Origin: Chitinophagaceae bacterium UBA1930
GTDB lineage: Bacteria; Bacteroidota; Bacteroidia; Chitinophagales; Chitinophagaceae
Assembly: GCA_002337145.1 (NCBI GenBank)
Contig: DDFK01000003.1
Location: 186,001 to 250,000 of the forward strand
DNA: 64,000 bases
Direction of reading: 5' to 3'
How positions within the stretch are numbered: the stretch's first letter is position 1; each line of letters begins with the position of its first letter. Under the pieces are notes generated by a model. The model saw only the letters and a program-made list of their open reading frames with translations, searched no databases and was not told where the DNA came from. The position numbers were made by a program, and so were the translations under genes. This document shows positions 8,205-16,791 of the stretch, piece by piece.

Positions 8205-8263
8205 TTTATGTAACCAGCGGTAGAACAGGCATTGGACTGCATAGGCGTCGCACCCATGTACGC
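8205..8263 (-). repeat. Dispersed repeat copy B
   Basis: Minus-strand copy of the ATGGGTGCGACGCC family (core at 8243-8256), with GTAC before the core and GCTGGTTACATAAAA after about 25 nt. It lies 50-100 nt upstream of DUF4290 in the same orientation as the gene, and is inverted relative to copy A. Confidence 0.65.
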
Positions 8264-8300
8264 TATAATAAAGCCAAACTTTTACCGAAGTCAAGTTGAC

Positions 8301-8318
8301 TGTACGAAAGACCGTACA
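8301..8318 (-). terminator. Small hairpin after the deacetylase-like gene
   Basis: TGTACG (8301-8306) / CGTACA (8313-8318), loop of six, immediately 3' of the deacetylase-like gene. Short stem and no U-tract, so a weak call. Confidence 0.35.
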
Positions 8319-8321
8319 ATA

Positions 8322-9599
8322 TTAACCGAAATTCTTTTTCAAAAATGCTTCGTATAGGTTACGCCAGGGCAACCATTCTGGCTGCTCCGTTAAAAAATGG
8401 TTGTGAAACACAACGGACAGTTGCCCGTTTACGCTTTTTACCATGTTGTAGTATTGTTGCAGTTCAAGTGCAGCCTGCTGTGGCGAGAGCTTCTGTTCAA
8501 AATAGGCATTGGCATCCATAAAGCAGAATGGGTGTATGGTCAGGTTGGTCTGTTGATCATTTTGCAGGTCGAACCATTTAAAAGGCAATGTGTACGAGGC
8601 CCTGAAACCATTGATGCTACCGTAGCCCATGGAGTGGTCGTGTTCAATGCCTGCATCAACCAGTGTCCTATAGGTTTTGGGCAGGGCCATTTTTATATAG
8701 TGCTGCCGCGACTGATTAATGGGTTTGCCAACCGCTTTTTCTATGGTTGCTTTTTCTGCCAGCAGCAGTTTTTCATCGTTACCGCTTTGCCACGATGGGT
8801 GCAGGCCCACTGTGTATTTTTCGGCATGTTGCTTCATCAGTTTTTGCATACTGGATGTGGTGGGCTGCAGGTTTTTATCGTAGCCTTTTCTTTGCTGTGC
8901 TACCAAAAAAAAGTAGATAGGCTTTAATTGTTCGTGTTGGTGCAGTGCATCCAGCCAATCGTAAATATTGAAAGGGTCTTTTTTTATGGAGCTGTAAACG
9001 CCTGCCCGCTCCAGCACTTTATCGATATTGCCCTTTAGGAAATCCCTGAAAAAACCGCCCACATTCTTTATCAGTGAGTGGTGCTGGTAGCAGAATGCAA
9101 TGTCTATATCGTAGGTGGGCAAAAAGTTCCTTGTTGAAAATGGCAGGGTGTGTGTTGGTATCATTTTCCCCAATTCCTTTATCCATAGGTTCACTAGTGG
9201 AAGGTGCAGGAAATTTTCTTTGTATGCAAGGCTGTTTTCGTGGGCATACCTGCCGTACATATCTAGTTGATGGGGCAAATATTCTTCATAACGGCTAAGC
9301 AGGTAAAAGGATGCCGCAAAAATATCGAAGGGTATATGGCCACTGGTTTTAAAAAAGGTCTTTAATCCGTTCCATTCAAAAGCATCTATTTGCTGGGGCT
9401 GAATGCCGGTTTCGCTTAGTAAACCGTGCGGCTGAATCCAAAGCTCATCTTGCGTTAACCTTTGTGCCGAATAGTTTATTTTGTTGCCGTAATGATGGAT
9501 AAAGTTTTCTTGGTCGTCTACCACTATTACATGGTTGCCCAACAGCGTTGTAGCAATGTATTGAAGCCGTGGTGTAATATGGTTGGTATATAGCAGCAT
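8322..9599 (-). CDS. Polysaccharide deacetylase-like protein
   Basis: A 425-residue protein with no signal peptide. The C-terminal 250 residues carry features of the Bacteroidota polysaccharide deacetylase-like family: FLPTYDIDIAFCYQH (about 165-180, with the D-x-D metal-type motif), YTVGLHPSWQSG (about 255-266), INQSRQHYIKMALPKTYRTLVDAGIEHDHSMGY and a late VVFHNHFL. Such enzymes remove acyl groups from surface or capsular sugars, but substrate and activity are not predictable here. The N-terminal 150 residues (SGHIPFDIFAASFYLLSRYEEYLP) match the companion domain seen in these proteins. It follows lutB on the same strand across a terminator. Confidence 0.75.
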   Translation of the reverse strand: MLLYTNHITPRLQYIATTLLGNHVIVVDDQENFIHHYGNKINYSAQRLTQDELWIQPHGLLSETGIQPQQIDAFEWNGLKTFFKTSGHIPFDIFAASFYLLSRYEEYLPHQLDMYGRYAHENSLAYKENFLHLPLVNLWIKELGKMIPTHTLPFSTRNFLPTYDIDIAFCYQHHSLIKNVGGFFRDFLKGNIDKVLERAGVYSSIKKDPFNIYDWLDALHQHEQLKPIYFFLVAQQRKGYDKNLQPTTSSMQKLMKQHAEKYTVGLHPSWQSGNDEKLLLAEKATIEKAVGKPINQSRQHYIKMALPKTYRTLVDAGIEHDHSMGYGSINGFRASYTLPFKWFDLQNDQQTNLTIHPFCFMDANAYFEQKLSPQQAALELQQYYNMVKSVNGQLSVVFHNHFLTEQPEWLPWRNLYEAFLKKNFG

Positions 9600-9725
9600 A
9601 AAACATCAAAATAATTGAAAGCAACCATGTAATTTTTTGGCAAGTATCAACGCGTTCAAACCAAATAGTACACGCTTTTGACAGTAAACCTGGCCCTCTT
9701 AAACACTGCCTGATACCTGATATAA

Positions 9726-9755
9726 CCGACGTCAAGGTAAAAACCGTTGACGGGG
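9726..9755 (-). terminator. Terminator immediately after lutB
   Basis: CGTCAAGGT (9730-9738) pairs with ACC-g-TTGACG (9743-9752) across an AAAA loop, starting two bases beyond the lutB stop on the minus strand. Confidence 0.65.
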
Positions 9756-9757
9756 TT

Positions 9758-11134
9758 TTATAGATCACTTCTAAATTCCTGCCACATTTCGTTGAATGTT
9801 TTTTGGCTGAAATCAAGGTTGGCCCGGTGGGCTGTCCATCCTTTGAACACTTTGTTCACTACCCAGTTTTTGGTCTTGCCACTGCCCATGTTCATCATTT
9901 TACGGTTAAGGCTTGCCGTTTTCCAGGCCTTCCATGCTATACGTTCGGCCAATGTGCTGCTGCCTTGCAAGACTGCTTCGTGGCGGTTGTCCAGCAACAG
10001 TTCGTGCAGGTTAATCTTTACCGGACATACTTCGGTACAGTTGCCACATAGGGATGATGAGTAGCTTAAATGTTTGTAGGCATCCATACCACTTAAGTAA
10101 GGCGTAATAACCTTGCCAATGGGGCCGCTATAAGTTGTTTCGTAACTGTGGCCACCAATGTTTTTGTACACGGGGCAGGCATTTAGGCAGGCCCCACAAC
10201 GTATGCAGTACAGGGCTTCTCGTGTGGTTGGGTTGGCCAACAAGTTGGTGCGGCCATTATCTAACAGTATCACATACATATCTTCTGGGCCGTCTGTTTC
10301 CTTTGGCTGTCTGGGGCCAGTAACAATGCTGTTGTACACGGTAATTTTTTGGCCGGTACCGTATGTGGAGAGCAGCGGCCAAAACAGGCTCAGGTCGCTA
10401 ATGGAGGGGATCATTTTTTCTATGCCCACAATTACAATATGTGTTTTGGGCATGGCACAACTAAGTCTTGCATTGCCTTCATTTTCGGTAACGGCTATGC
10501 CGCCAATGTCGGCAATAATAAAGTTTGCACCGGTTACGCCCACTTCGGCCTGCACATATTTTTCACGCAGTTTTTGGCGGGCTACCTGCGTCAGTTCCTC
10601 AGGTGTCAAACCACCGGGAACACCCAGTTTATCTGCAAACAGCCTGGCCACATCTTCCTTGCTCTTATGCATGGCCGGTGTAACAATGTGGTAGGGAGGC
10701 TCACCGTCCAACTGTTGTATGTATTCGCCCAAATCCGTCTCTACACTTTCAATACCATTCTGCTCCAAATAGTGGTTCAGGTGAATTTCTTCGGTAACCA
10801 TGCTCTTGCTCTTCACCAGGGTCTTGCAGTTTTTTTCTTTGCATATCCTGCCAATTTCCTCTAGGGCCTGTGTTGCGTTTTCGGCCCATATTACTTTTGC
10901 TCCCCGTGCGGTTATCTTGTTCTCAAATTCTTCCAGGTAGGTATCCAGGTTTTCAATGGCCCTCCATTTTGTGTTCTTGGCCCGCTCGTTGGCCGTGGGC
11001 AAATTGGCAAACTGTTGCTTGCCAATGGGCACAACCGCATTGTACTTGCCTATATTGAAATTTATTTTTCGGCGATGCTCCAAGTCGGCAGCCTTAATGG
11101 TACTTTTTGCAATAAAAGAAGATGCGTTGCTCAT
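9758..11134 (-). CDS. lutB: LutB/LldF-type iron-sulfur oxidoreductase
   Basis: A 458-residue protein of the LutB (YkgF/LldF) family, the iron-sulfur subunit of the LutABC L-lactate oxidation complex. The N-terminal LUD domain (about 60-290) contains GVTGANFIIADIGGIAVTEN and FWPLLSTYGTGQKI. It is followed by two cysteine clusters, CIRCGACLNACPVY (about 308) and CGNCTEVCPVKI (about 365), that would hold [4Fe-4S] centres. The C-terminal tail matches the family. The usual partners LutA (CCG domain) and LutC are absent from this window, so it may act with proteins encoded elsewhere. Divergent from the outer-membrane barrel gene; a -7 box lies 6 nt upstream of the ATG. Confidence 0.9.
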   Translation of the reverse strand: MSNASSFIAKSTIKAADLEHRRKINFNIGKYNAVVPIGKQQFANLPTANERAKNTKWRAIENLDTYLEEFENKITARGAKVIWAENATQALEEIGRICKEKNCKTLVKSKSMVTEEIHLNHYLEQNGIESVETDLGEYIQQLDGEPPYHIVTPAMHKSKEDVARLFADKLGVPGGLTPEELTQVARQKLREKYVQAEVGVTGANFIIADIGGIAVTENEGNARLSCAMPKTHIVIVGIEKMIPSISDLSLFWPLLSTYGTGQKITVYNSIVTGPRQPKETDGPEDMYVILLDNGRTNLLANPTTREALYCIRCGACLNACPVYKNIGGHSYETTYSGPIGKVITPYLSGMDAYKHLSYSSSLCGNCTEVCPVKINLHELLLDNRHEAVLQGSSTLAERIAWKAWKTASLNRKMMNMGSGKTKNWVVNKVFKGWTAHRANLDFSQKTFNEMWQEFRSDL

Positions 11135-11139
11135 AAGTT

Positions 11140-11147
11140 CAAAATTA
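11140..11147 (-). promoter_or_regulatory. -7 box abutting the lutB start
   Basis: TAATTTTG on the minus strand matches TAnnTTTG and ends 5 nt before the ATG, so transcription would begin at or beside the start codon (leaderless or nearly so). Confidence 0.45.
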
Positions 11148-11264
11148 GTGTTTGTACATCAAGTTGTTTTAATTGGTTTTTGGTGCCGCTTATACCATAA
11201 AAAATCCCTTTGTCAGGAAAATGTCATGAATGTTGTAAGATAAAGGCCAATTTTGCAACCTATT

Positions 11265-13742
11265 ATGCACAAAAAGAAAACCATGAGCAAATTTTTTACA
11301 TTATTCCTATTTGTTTTAACCACGGCCTTTGCACAGGCACAACGCATTAGTGGCGTTGTAAAGGACGAAACAGGAAAGGCAATTACGGGAGCATCCGTTT
11401 CCCTTTTAAAAGAAAACAGCACTGCTGTAGCAAAGATTGCAGTAAGCGATAACGAGGGCAGGTTTGCCTTTAACAATATTGCTGCTGGCAAATATTTTAT
11501 CACTGTAAGTAATGTGGGGTTCAAAGACGCCAAATCAGCCGTATTTGAAGTTGCAGGCAACGAGGTGACCGTTCCGGAATTTAAACTGGCCAAAGCTGCC
11601 AAGCAGATTGAGGGCGTTACCGTAACCGCAAAAAAACCAATGGTGGAGGTAAAGGCGGACAAGACTATCCTAAACGTTGAAAACACCATTAATGCAGTTG
11701 GTAACGATGCATTGGAACTGTTGCGTAAGGCACCCGGTGTTACATTGGACAAGGATGACAACATTAGCCTGAGTGGCAAAAATGGCGTACAGATCTATAT
11801 TGATGGAAGGCCTTCTCCCCTATCGGGAAAAGATTTGACTGACTTTTTGAAAACATTGCAGTCGAGCCAGATTGAGGCAATAGAAATTATTACCAACCCA
11901 TCTGCCAAGTACGATGCAGCGGGCAATGCGGGCATCATCAACATCAAATTAAAAAAGAACAAGGCTTACGGCACCAATGGTAGCGTGAATGCAGGCTATG
12001 GAATAGGTATTTACGGCAAGTACAACGCAGGTATTAGCCTGAACAACCGTAACGACAAATGGAACCTGTTTGGCAATTATAATTTCAATACCAGCCTGAA
12101 CGAAAACAGTATATACCTGTACCGCAAACAACTAGATACTTTGTTTGACCAAAAAGGTACCATTACCAGCAAGAACACCACACATGGCTTTAAAGCCGGC
12201 TTTGATTATTTTATCGATAGCAAGAATACATTTGGTTTAATTGCAACCGGTTCGTTTAACGACAACACGCTCAACAATTATAGCAGTACCCCTATCTCGT
12301 ACATACCTACCAATACCGGTTATAAATTGCTGATAGCCGACAACTCGCAAAGTGGTTACCGTGACAACGTGAACCTGAACCTGAACTACCGTTATGCAGA
12401 TACAAGCGGAAGGGAACTGAATATTGATGGCAACTATGGTTACTTTAAAAGCAATAGCAACCAGTACCAGCCCAATTATTACCTGAACTATGCAGGTACC
12501 ATGGAATTGAGCAGGGCCGTGTACAATATGATTTCTCCAGGTGAGATTTTTGTATCGAACATTAAAGCAGATTATGAGCAGAACCTGAACAAAGGCAGGC
12601 TGGGCTATGGTGCAAAAGTTTCTTTTGTAAAGAGCACGCCCGATTTTCAGCGTTACAATGTGTACACCAGTGGACAGGTGTACGATTCGTTGCGTAGCAA
12701 CAATTTCAAATACACCGAAAACATCAATGCTGCTTATGTAAATTACAACAAGCAGTACAAAGGTTTTATGGTTCAGGTTGGGTTGCGTGTAGAGAACACC
12801 AATTCCAAAGGAACATCAAAAGGTTTCAAACAGGTGTCGCCAGGCAGCAGTTTAATTACGTATGACTCAACATTTGACCGTTCGTATACGGACTTCTTCC
12901 CTAGTGCCTCTTTTACCATCAACAAAAACCCAATGAGCCAGTGGAGCTTCTCGTATAGCCGCCGTGTGGACAGGCCGGCCTATCAGGACCTGAACCCCTT
13001 TGAGTTCAAGCTGGATGAGTACACTTACCAAAAAGGCAACACGCAGCTTACACCACAGTACACCAATAGTTTTGGCATAACCAATACGTACAAGTACAGG
13101 TTGACAACTGCCCTTAATTATAGCCATGTAAAAGATGTTTTCTCTCAGATCATCGATACGGCAGAAAAATCAAAAACATTCAGAACAACCAGGAACCTTG
13201 CCACGCAGGATATTGTTAGTCTGAATATCAGCTTTCCGTTTCAATGGAAATGGTACAGTGTATTTGCAAACGTGAATGCCAACTATGCCCATTACAAAGC
13301 AGATTTTGGTGTGGGCCGTACCATAGATCTGGATGCCTATGCCTATAAGATCTTTACACAGCATACGTTTAAATTGGACAAGACCTATACTGCCGAAATC
13401 AGTGCATGGTTTTCTTCGCCTACCATATACCAGGGCACTTTTAAGAGCAAGAGTATGGGTAGTGTGGACCTAGGCATACAGAAAACAATCTTTAACGGAA
13501 AGGGCAACCTGAAACTTGCGGTAAGTGATGTTTTCAAAACATTGAGATGGGCAGGTACCAGCGAGTTTGCAGGCCAGTACGTAAGTGCACATGGCAATTG
13601 GGAAAGCCGTCAGTTTAAGATAAACTTCTCGTACCGTTTTGGTAAAATGAGCGTTAAGGCTGCACGTCAACGTGCCACAGGTGTTGAGGAAGAAAGCAAA
13701 CGCGTACAAAGTGGCGGTGGCGGTGGCTTGGGTGGCAACTAA
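11265..13742 (+). CDS. TonB-receptor-like outer-membrane beta-barrel protein
   Basis: About 825 residues. An N-terminal signal peptide (FFTLFLFVLTTAFAQAQ) precedes a carboxypeptidase-regulatory-like beta domain (about 25-105, ISGVVKDETGKAITGASVSL). Next come a plug-like domain (LRKAPGVTLDKDDNISLSG, VQIYIDGRPSPLSGKDLTD, IEIITNPSAKYDAAGNAGI) and a long barrel rich in alternating aromatic strands, as in the Bacteroidota outer_membrane_beta-barrel_3 family. It probably imports or binds a ligand at the outer membrane; no substrate is indicated. Starts at 11265 (MHKKKTMSKFF) or 11283 (MSKFF) are both plausible; a TTG at 11253 is less likely. The C-terminus has an unusual Gly-rich end. No SusD partner is adjacent. 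Confidence 0.85.
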   Translation: MHKKKTMSKFFTLFLFVLTTAFAQAQRISGVVKDETGKAITGASVSLLKENSTAVAKIAVSDNEGRFAFNNIAAGKYFITVSNVGFKDAKSAVFEVAGNEVTVPEFKLAKAAKQIEGVTVTAKKPMVEVKADKTILNVENTINAVGNDALELLRKAPGVTLDKDDNISLSGKNGVQIYIDGRPSPLSGKDLTDFLKTLQSSQIEAIEIITNPSAKYDAAGNAGIINIKLKKNKAYGTNGSVNAGYGIGIYGKYNAGISLNNRNDKWNLFGNYNFNTSLNENSIYLYRKQLDTLFDQKGTITSKNTTHGFKAGFDYFIDSKNTFGLIATGSFNDNTLNNYSSTPISYIPTNTGYKLLIADNSQSGYRDNVNLNLNYRYADTSGRELNIDGNYGYFKSNSNQYQPNYYLNYAGTMELSRAVYNMISPGEIFVSNIKADYEQNLNKGRLGYGAKVSFVKSTPDFQRYNVYTSGQVYDSLRSNNFKYTENINAAYVNYNKQYKGFMVQVGLRVENTNSKGTSKGFKQVSPGSSLITYDSTFDRSYTDFFPSASFTINKNPMSQWSFSYSRRVDRPAYQDLNPFEFKLDEYTYQKGNTQLTPQYTNSFGITNTYKYRLTTALNYSHVKDVFSQIIDTAEKSKTFRTTRNLATQDIVSLNISFPFQWKWYSVFANVNANYAHYKADFGVGRTIDLDAYAYKIFTQHTFKLDKTYTAEISAWFSSPTIYQGTFKSKSMGSVDLGIQKTIFNGKGNLKLAVSDVFKTLRWAGTSEFAGQYVSAHGNWESRQFKINFSYRFGKMSVKAARQRATGVEEESKRVQSGGGGGLGGN

Positions 13743-13772
13743 TTACTTGCGACAGTTTAGTTTTGGTTTAAT

Positions 13773-13808
13773 AAGAGGGCCGTTGAAATTTATTTCAGCG
13801 GCTCTTTG
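13773..13808 (+). terminator. Terminator after the barrel gene
   Basis: AAGAGggCCGtTGAAAT pairs imperfectly with ATTTCAgCGGcTCTTT, followed by GTTTTG, about 30 nt after the stop codon. It could also serve the convergent gene at 13836. Confidence 0.75.
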
Positions 13809-13835
13809 TTTTGTGGCCAGTTTCTATATTAGCAG

Positions 13836-14378
13836 TTAACCCAAGGCAATATATTCAAGCCTGTATTTTTTGCCCAGCTTATAACCGGGCACACGCCTGC
13901 GTTTAAACAAAGTGGCTTCTGCAACCAGTATATTTATACCAACCAACGATGTGTATTGAATCACGTCCTTCCACTTACGCTCTACATTTATATTGTTGCC
14001 TGCAACAACACAGGCTGCAAGTAGACCCAACTTGAAAACAAAATTGCCAATGTTTGCTGCAGAGATGTTTTTATTTGGAATAAGGGCTATGTCTTTTACA
14101 TGCACTTGATAATTGCCAAAGAATAAGGTATCTAACCTGGCACTGTAAACACCTGGTACAAGACCAATCCTGCCCAAGCGTAAAAAGATACTGTCGTGCC
14201 GGCACTTAATCACATAGCCTTCTATAAACTGCCCGTTGACCATGTAAAAATTAATGGCTGATCCTTGATAGTAACGTTGTATGGTAATGCCCTTTTTTTT
14301 AAGTACCACAAAATCGGACTGGGCCAATAACGATGTGGCAATGAATGTACTTATAAGCAGCAGTATAGAAACTTTCAT
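13836..14378 (-). CDS. Secreted protein of unknown function
   Basis: A 180-residue protein with a clean signal peptide (MKVSILLLISTFIATSLLAQ) and a mature part that looks beta-rich at first (IQRYYQGSAINFYMVNGQFIEGYV, DTLFFGNYQVHV). A hydrophobic stretch follows near residues 112-128 (NFVFKLGLLAACVVAG), then a basic end. I do not recognise a family. It is the last gene of a minus-strand group (GT2, GH3, LysE-type, this gene), 53 nt after the LysE-type gene. A periplasmic or outer-membrane-associated location is inferred from the signal peptide only. Confidence 0.7.
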   Translation of the reverse strand: MKVSILLLISTFIATSLLAQSDFVVLKKKGITIQRYYQGSAINFYMVNGQFIEGYVIKCRHDSIFLRLGRIGLVPGVYSARLDTLFFGNYQVHVKDIALIPNKNISAANIGNFVFKLGLLAACVVAGNNINVERKWKDVIQYTSLVGINILVAEATLFKRRRVPGYKLGKKYRLEYIALG

Positions 14379-14431
14379 TGCCGAAAGGTAGAATGATGTG
14401 CTTAAGCCGCTTGGTAATGCTTCGTTAAAAA

Positions 14432-15088
14432 CTAATGGAAACCAGTGCTATGGTAAATCAGTTTCCATAGCAGCACAAGGCCACAAATAATCAATGCTGC
14501 TCCCAATACCTGGTCTAAACGGTGCATCACTTTAGGGGTAAGCCGGGTTCTTAACTTTCCGGCCAGCAATACTTTTATCACGTCTGTAGATAAGACAACC
14601 AACAGGCATACAGCAAAAACAATAAAGCGGTATTGATTGGGATGGGCGTAACTTTTTGAATCGGCCAGTATGGCTGCCGTCCATACAAACCAAAAAAACA
14701 ACGTGCCGGGGTTCAGGATATTTACCAGGAAGCCTGTTGCAAACAGACCCAGCAGTTCATGTTTCTTGAATACTTTTTCCTGGATCTCTTTGTTCTCATC
14801 AACAGCTGGCTTCTTAAAAAAAAGTGCGTACACACCAAGTATCAATAAAAAGGCCGAACCTACTATGAATATTGTCTTTTCGTGGGCCATGATAGATGCA
14901 AACAATGCTGCAAACGAATTGCAGATAAGCACCAATGTAATGTCGCTTGCAGAAATGCCGGCAATAAAAGCATAACCGCCTTTATGCCCATGCTTAATAC
15001 TTTGCTTAATAATGGTAAAAATGATTGGCCCCACAGATATGGCCAGCAACAACCCGAGAATAAAGCCTTTTATTAAAGCATCAATCAT
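14432..15088 (-). CDS. LysE-family amino-acid exporter
   Basis: A 218-residue inner-membrane protein with about six hydrophobic segments. The N-terminus matches the LysE/RhtB family: IKGFILGLLLAISVGPIIFTIIKQSIKHGHKGGYAFIAGISASD. NILNPGTLFFWFVWTA near residues 128-143 is the second conserved motif. Family members export amino acids or derivatives by proton exchange; the substrate is unknown. It lies downstream of and co-oriented with the GH3-like amide synthetase gene, with 110 nt between them, so a shared role in exporting amino-acid conjugates is conceivable but unproven. Confidence 0.9.
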   Translation of the reverse strand: MIDALIKGFILGLLLAISVGPIIFTIIKQSIKHGHKGGYAFIAGISASDITLVLICNSFAALFASIMAHEKTIFIVGSAFLLILGVYALFFKKPAVDENKEIQEKVFKKHELLGLFATGFLVNILNPGTLFFWFVWTAAILADSKSYAHPNQYRFIVFAVCLLVVLSTDVIKVLLAGKLRTRLTPKVMHRLDQVLGAALIICGLVLLWKLIYHSTGFH

Positions 15089-15198
15089 TGGCAGGAATTA
15101 ATGTGCCGAAAATAAGCTGTTATGAGAAAAAAACCTTGGGCTGTTTTGATAAAGTTGCAATGGTAACAATTGGATAGGATGATTGTTAGCAGAACCAA

Positions 15199-16725
15199 CT
15201 ATACCAACTGGCCTTTTAAAAACCGTTGCCAGTCCTCCAGCATTTTTCCTTTTAGCACACGGGGAAATTTATGTTGCCCACCAACTTTTCCTTTGGCTTT
15301 CATGAATGCCATAAACTGCTCTTCGCTAAGTACATCAAGCATCACATCCTTCAATGCACTTTTTCTTTCCACGGCATAGTCATCATTCAGTTCCTTCAGT
15401 TTTTCGTCTATGTTTATGCGAAGCTGCTCTGCATTTACATTGTCGTTACATGCCACATACCAATGGTGTGCAAAAAAGTTATGGTATGGTACACCGGCCA
15501 CAGTAAACTCGGGTATGGAAATATTCATTTCCTCACTTACTAACTGAACGGCCCTGTTCATGTTCTCCACACTCAGATGCTCGCCCACCAGGCTCAAGTA
15601 ATGTTTGGTACGGCCCGTAATCACGATTTCGCATTTTTCCTTATCGGTAAACTTAATGGTATCGCCAATCAGGTAACGCCAGGTTCCGGCCGTGGTACTT
15701 ATCAATAAAGCATATTCCTTTCCCTCTTCCACTTCATGTATCATCAGGGCTTCGGGGTCTTCGACCATCTCCCCATCAGCATCAAAATTCTTTTCGTCAA
15801 ACGGAACAAATTCCAGAAAAATATGCTCTGTAGTTACCAGCTTCATGGCCTTGCTATACTGGCTTGCCTGGTATGCAATGAACCCTTCGCTAGCCAAATA
15901 GGTTTCTATATAAGTAATGGGTTTGCCCAGCAACTTCTCGAACCCGATTTTATACGGTTCAAAGCTCACGCCACCATGAACAAAGAATGCCAGGTTGGGC
16001 CACATTTCATGAATGTTGTTGAGCTTGTATTGTTCCACAATCATCTCCATCAGCATCTGTATCCATGCAGGCACGCCCACTATAAAACCAATATCCCACT
16101 GCGGGGCCTTGTTCACAATCTCCTTCAGTTTCTTGTTCCAGTCTTTTTGTTTGGCAATTTTTTTACCCGGCTTATAAAATGGCTGAAACCATAAGGGTGC
16201 TTTCTTTTGTGTAATTCCGCTCAAGTCGCCAGCATAGTAACCGGAATTCTTTTCCAGTTCCGTACTGCCGCCCAAGGTAAGCCAACCTTTGCCAATTGAT
16301 TTTACCGGTATGTCCTCATAGTTACGCAGGCTGATCAACTGCTTGATCATGACCATCTTATTGCCACGCAACAAATCGTTGGTAATGGGTATGTACTTGC
16401 TGGCCGCTTCGGACGTGCCAGATGAAAGTGCGTAGTATTTTATTTTGCCAGGCCAGCACACATCGGGTTTGCCTTCCAATGTTTTGTGCCACCAGGCATT
16501 GTATATTTTGTTGTAATTAAAAGTAGGCACAAGTTCCTGGAATTTTTTTCCGGGATGCTTGCTCATCAGTATCTCATCAAAACGGTATTGCTGGCCAAAC
16601 TCTGTAAACCTTGCCTTACGCAACAATTTTTTCAGCACTTTTATTTGCTGCCTGCGAGGGTTATTCTCTGGCAAATGCAAGGCCCGTGAAATGTAATTAG
16701 GAAGCTTGATGTCAAAAATCGCCAT
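15199..16725 (-). CDS. Bacterial GH3-family (acyl amido synthetase-like) protein
   Basis: A 508-residue protein of the GH3 auxin-responsive promoter family. Plant GH3 enzymes adenylate acyl acids and conjugate them to amino acids. Motifs seen: the ATP-binding SSGTSEAASKYIPIT (near 87), LISTTAGTWRYLIGDTIKF (about 343-361), ITGRTKHYLSLVGEHLSVENM (about 371-391) and a late QHKFPRVLKGKM with a Lys in the position typical of ANL-type enzymes. Length fits bacterial members. The real substrate in bacteria is not known to me. It sits between a GT2 glycosyltransferase gene and a LysE-type exporter gene, all on the minus strand. Confidence 0.9.
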   Translation of the reverse strand: MAIFDIKLPNYISRALHLPENNPRRQQIKVLKKLLRKARFTEFGQQYRFDEILMSKHPGKKFQELVPTFNYNKIYNAWWHKTLEGKPDVCWPGKIKYYALSSGTSEAASKYIPITNDLLRGNKMVMIKQLISLRNYEDIPVKSIGKGWLTLGGSTELEKNSGYYAGDLSGITQKKAPLWFQPFYKPGKKIAKQKDWNKKLKEIVNKAPQWDIGFIVGVPAWIQMLMEMIVEQYKLNNIHEMWPNLAFFVHGGVSFEPYKIGFEKLLGKPITYIETYLASEGFIAYQASQYSKAMKLVTTEHIFLEFVPFDEKNFDADGEMVEDPEALMIHEVEEGKEYALLISTTAGTWRYLIGDTIKFTDKEKCEIVITGRTKHYLSLVGEHLSVENMNRAVQLVSEEMNISIPEFTVAGVPYHNFFAHHWYVACNDNVNAEQLRINIDEKLKELNDDYAVERKSALKDVMLDVLSEEQFMAFMKAKGKVGGQHKFPRVLKGKMLEDWQRFLKGQLV

Positions 16726-16791
16726 CGGGTAGCTTTATATTTTAGTTAAGATTACAAAATTAAAGCGAAGCAGCCAATTATATATTGCTAT

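Noticed and set aside
8167..8257. N-terminal extension MGATPMQSN of the DUF4290 protein
   Set aside because: The sequence is copy B of a dispersed repeat; copies A and C also begin ATGGGTGCGACGCC but diverge in frame, so conservation is at DNA level.
9445..9816. 123-codon minus-strand open frame bridging the deacetylase-like and lutB genes
   Set aside because: Runs through a terminator and two coding regions in another frame; no homology-like features.
10158..10864. Long plus-strand open frames opposite lutB
   Set aside because: Overlap a well-supported iron-sulfur protein on the other strand; translations look random.
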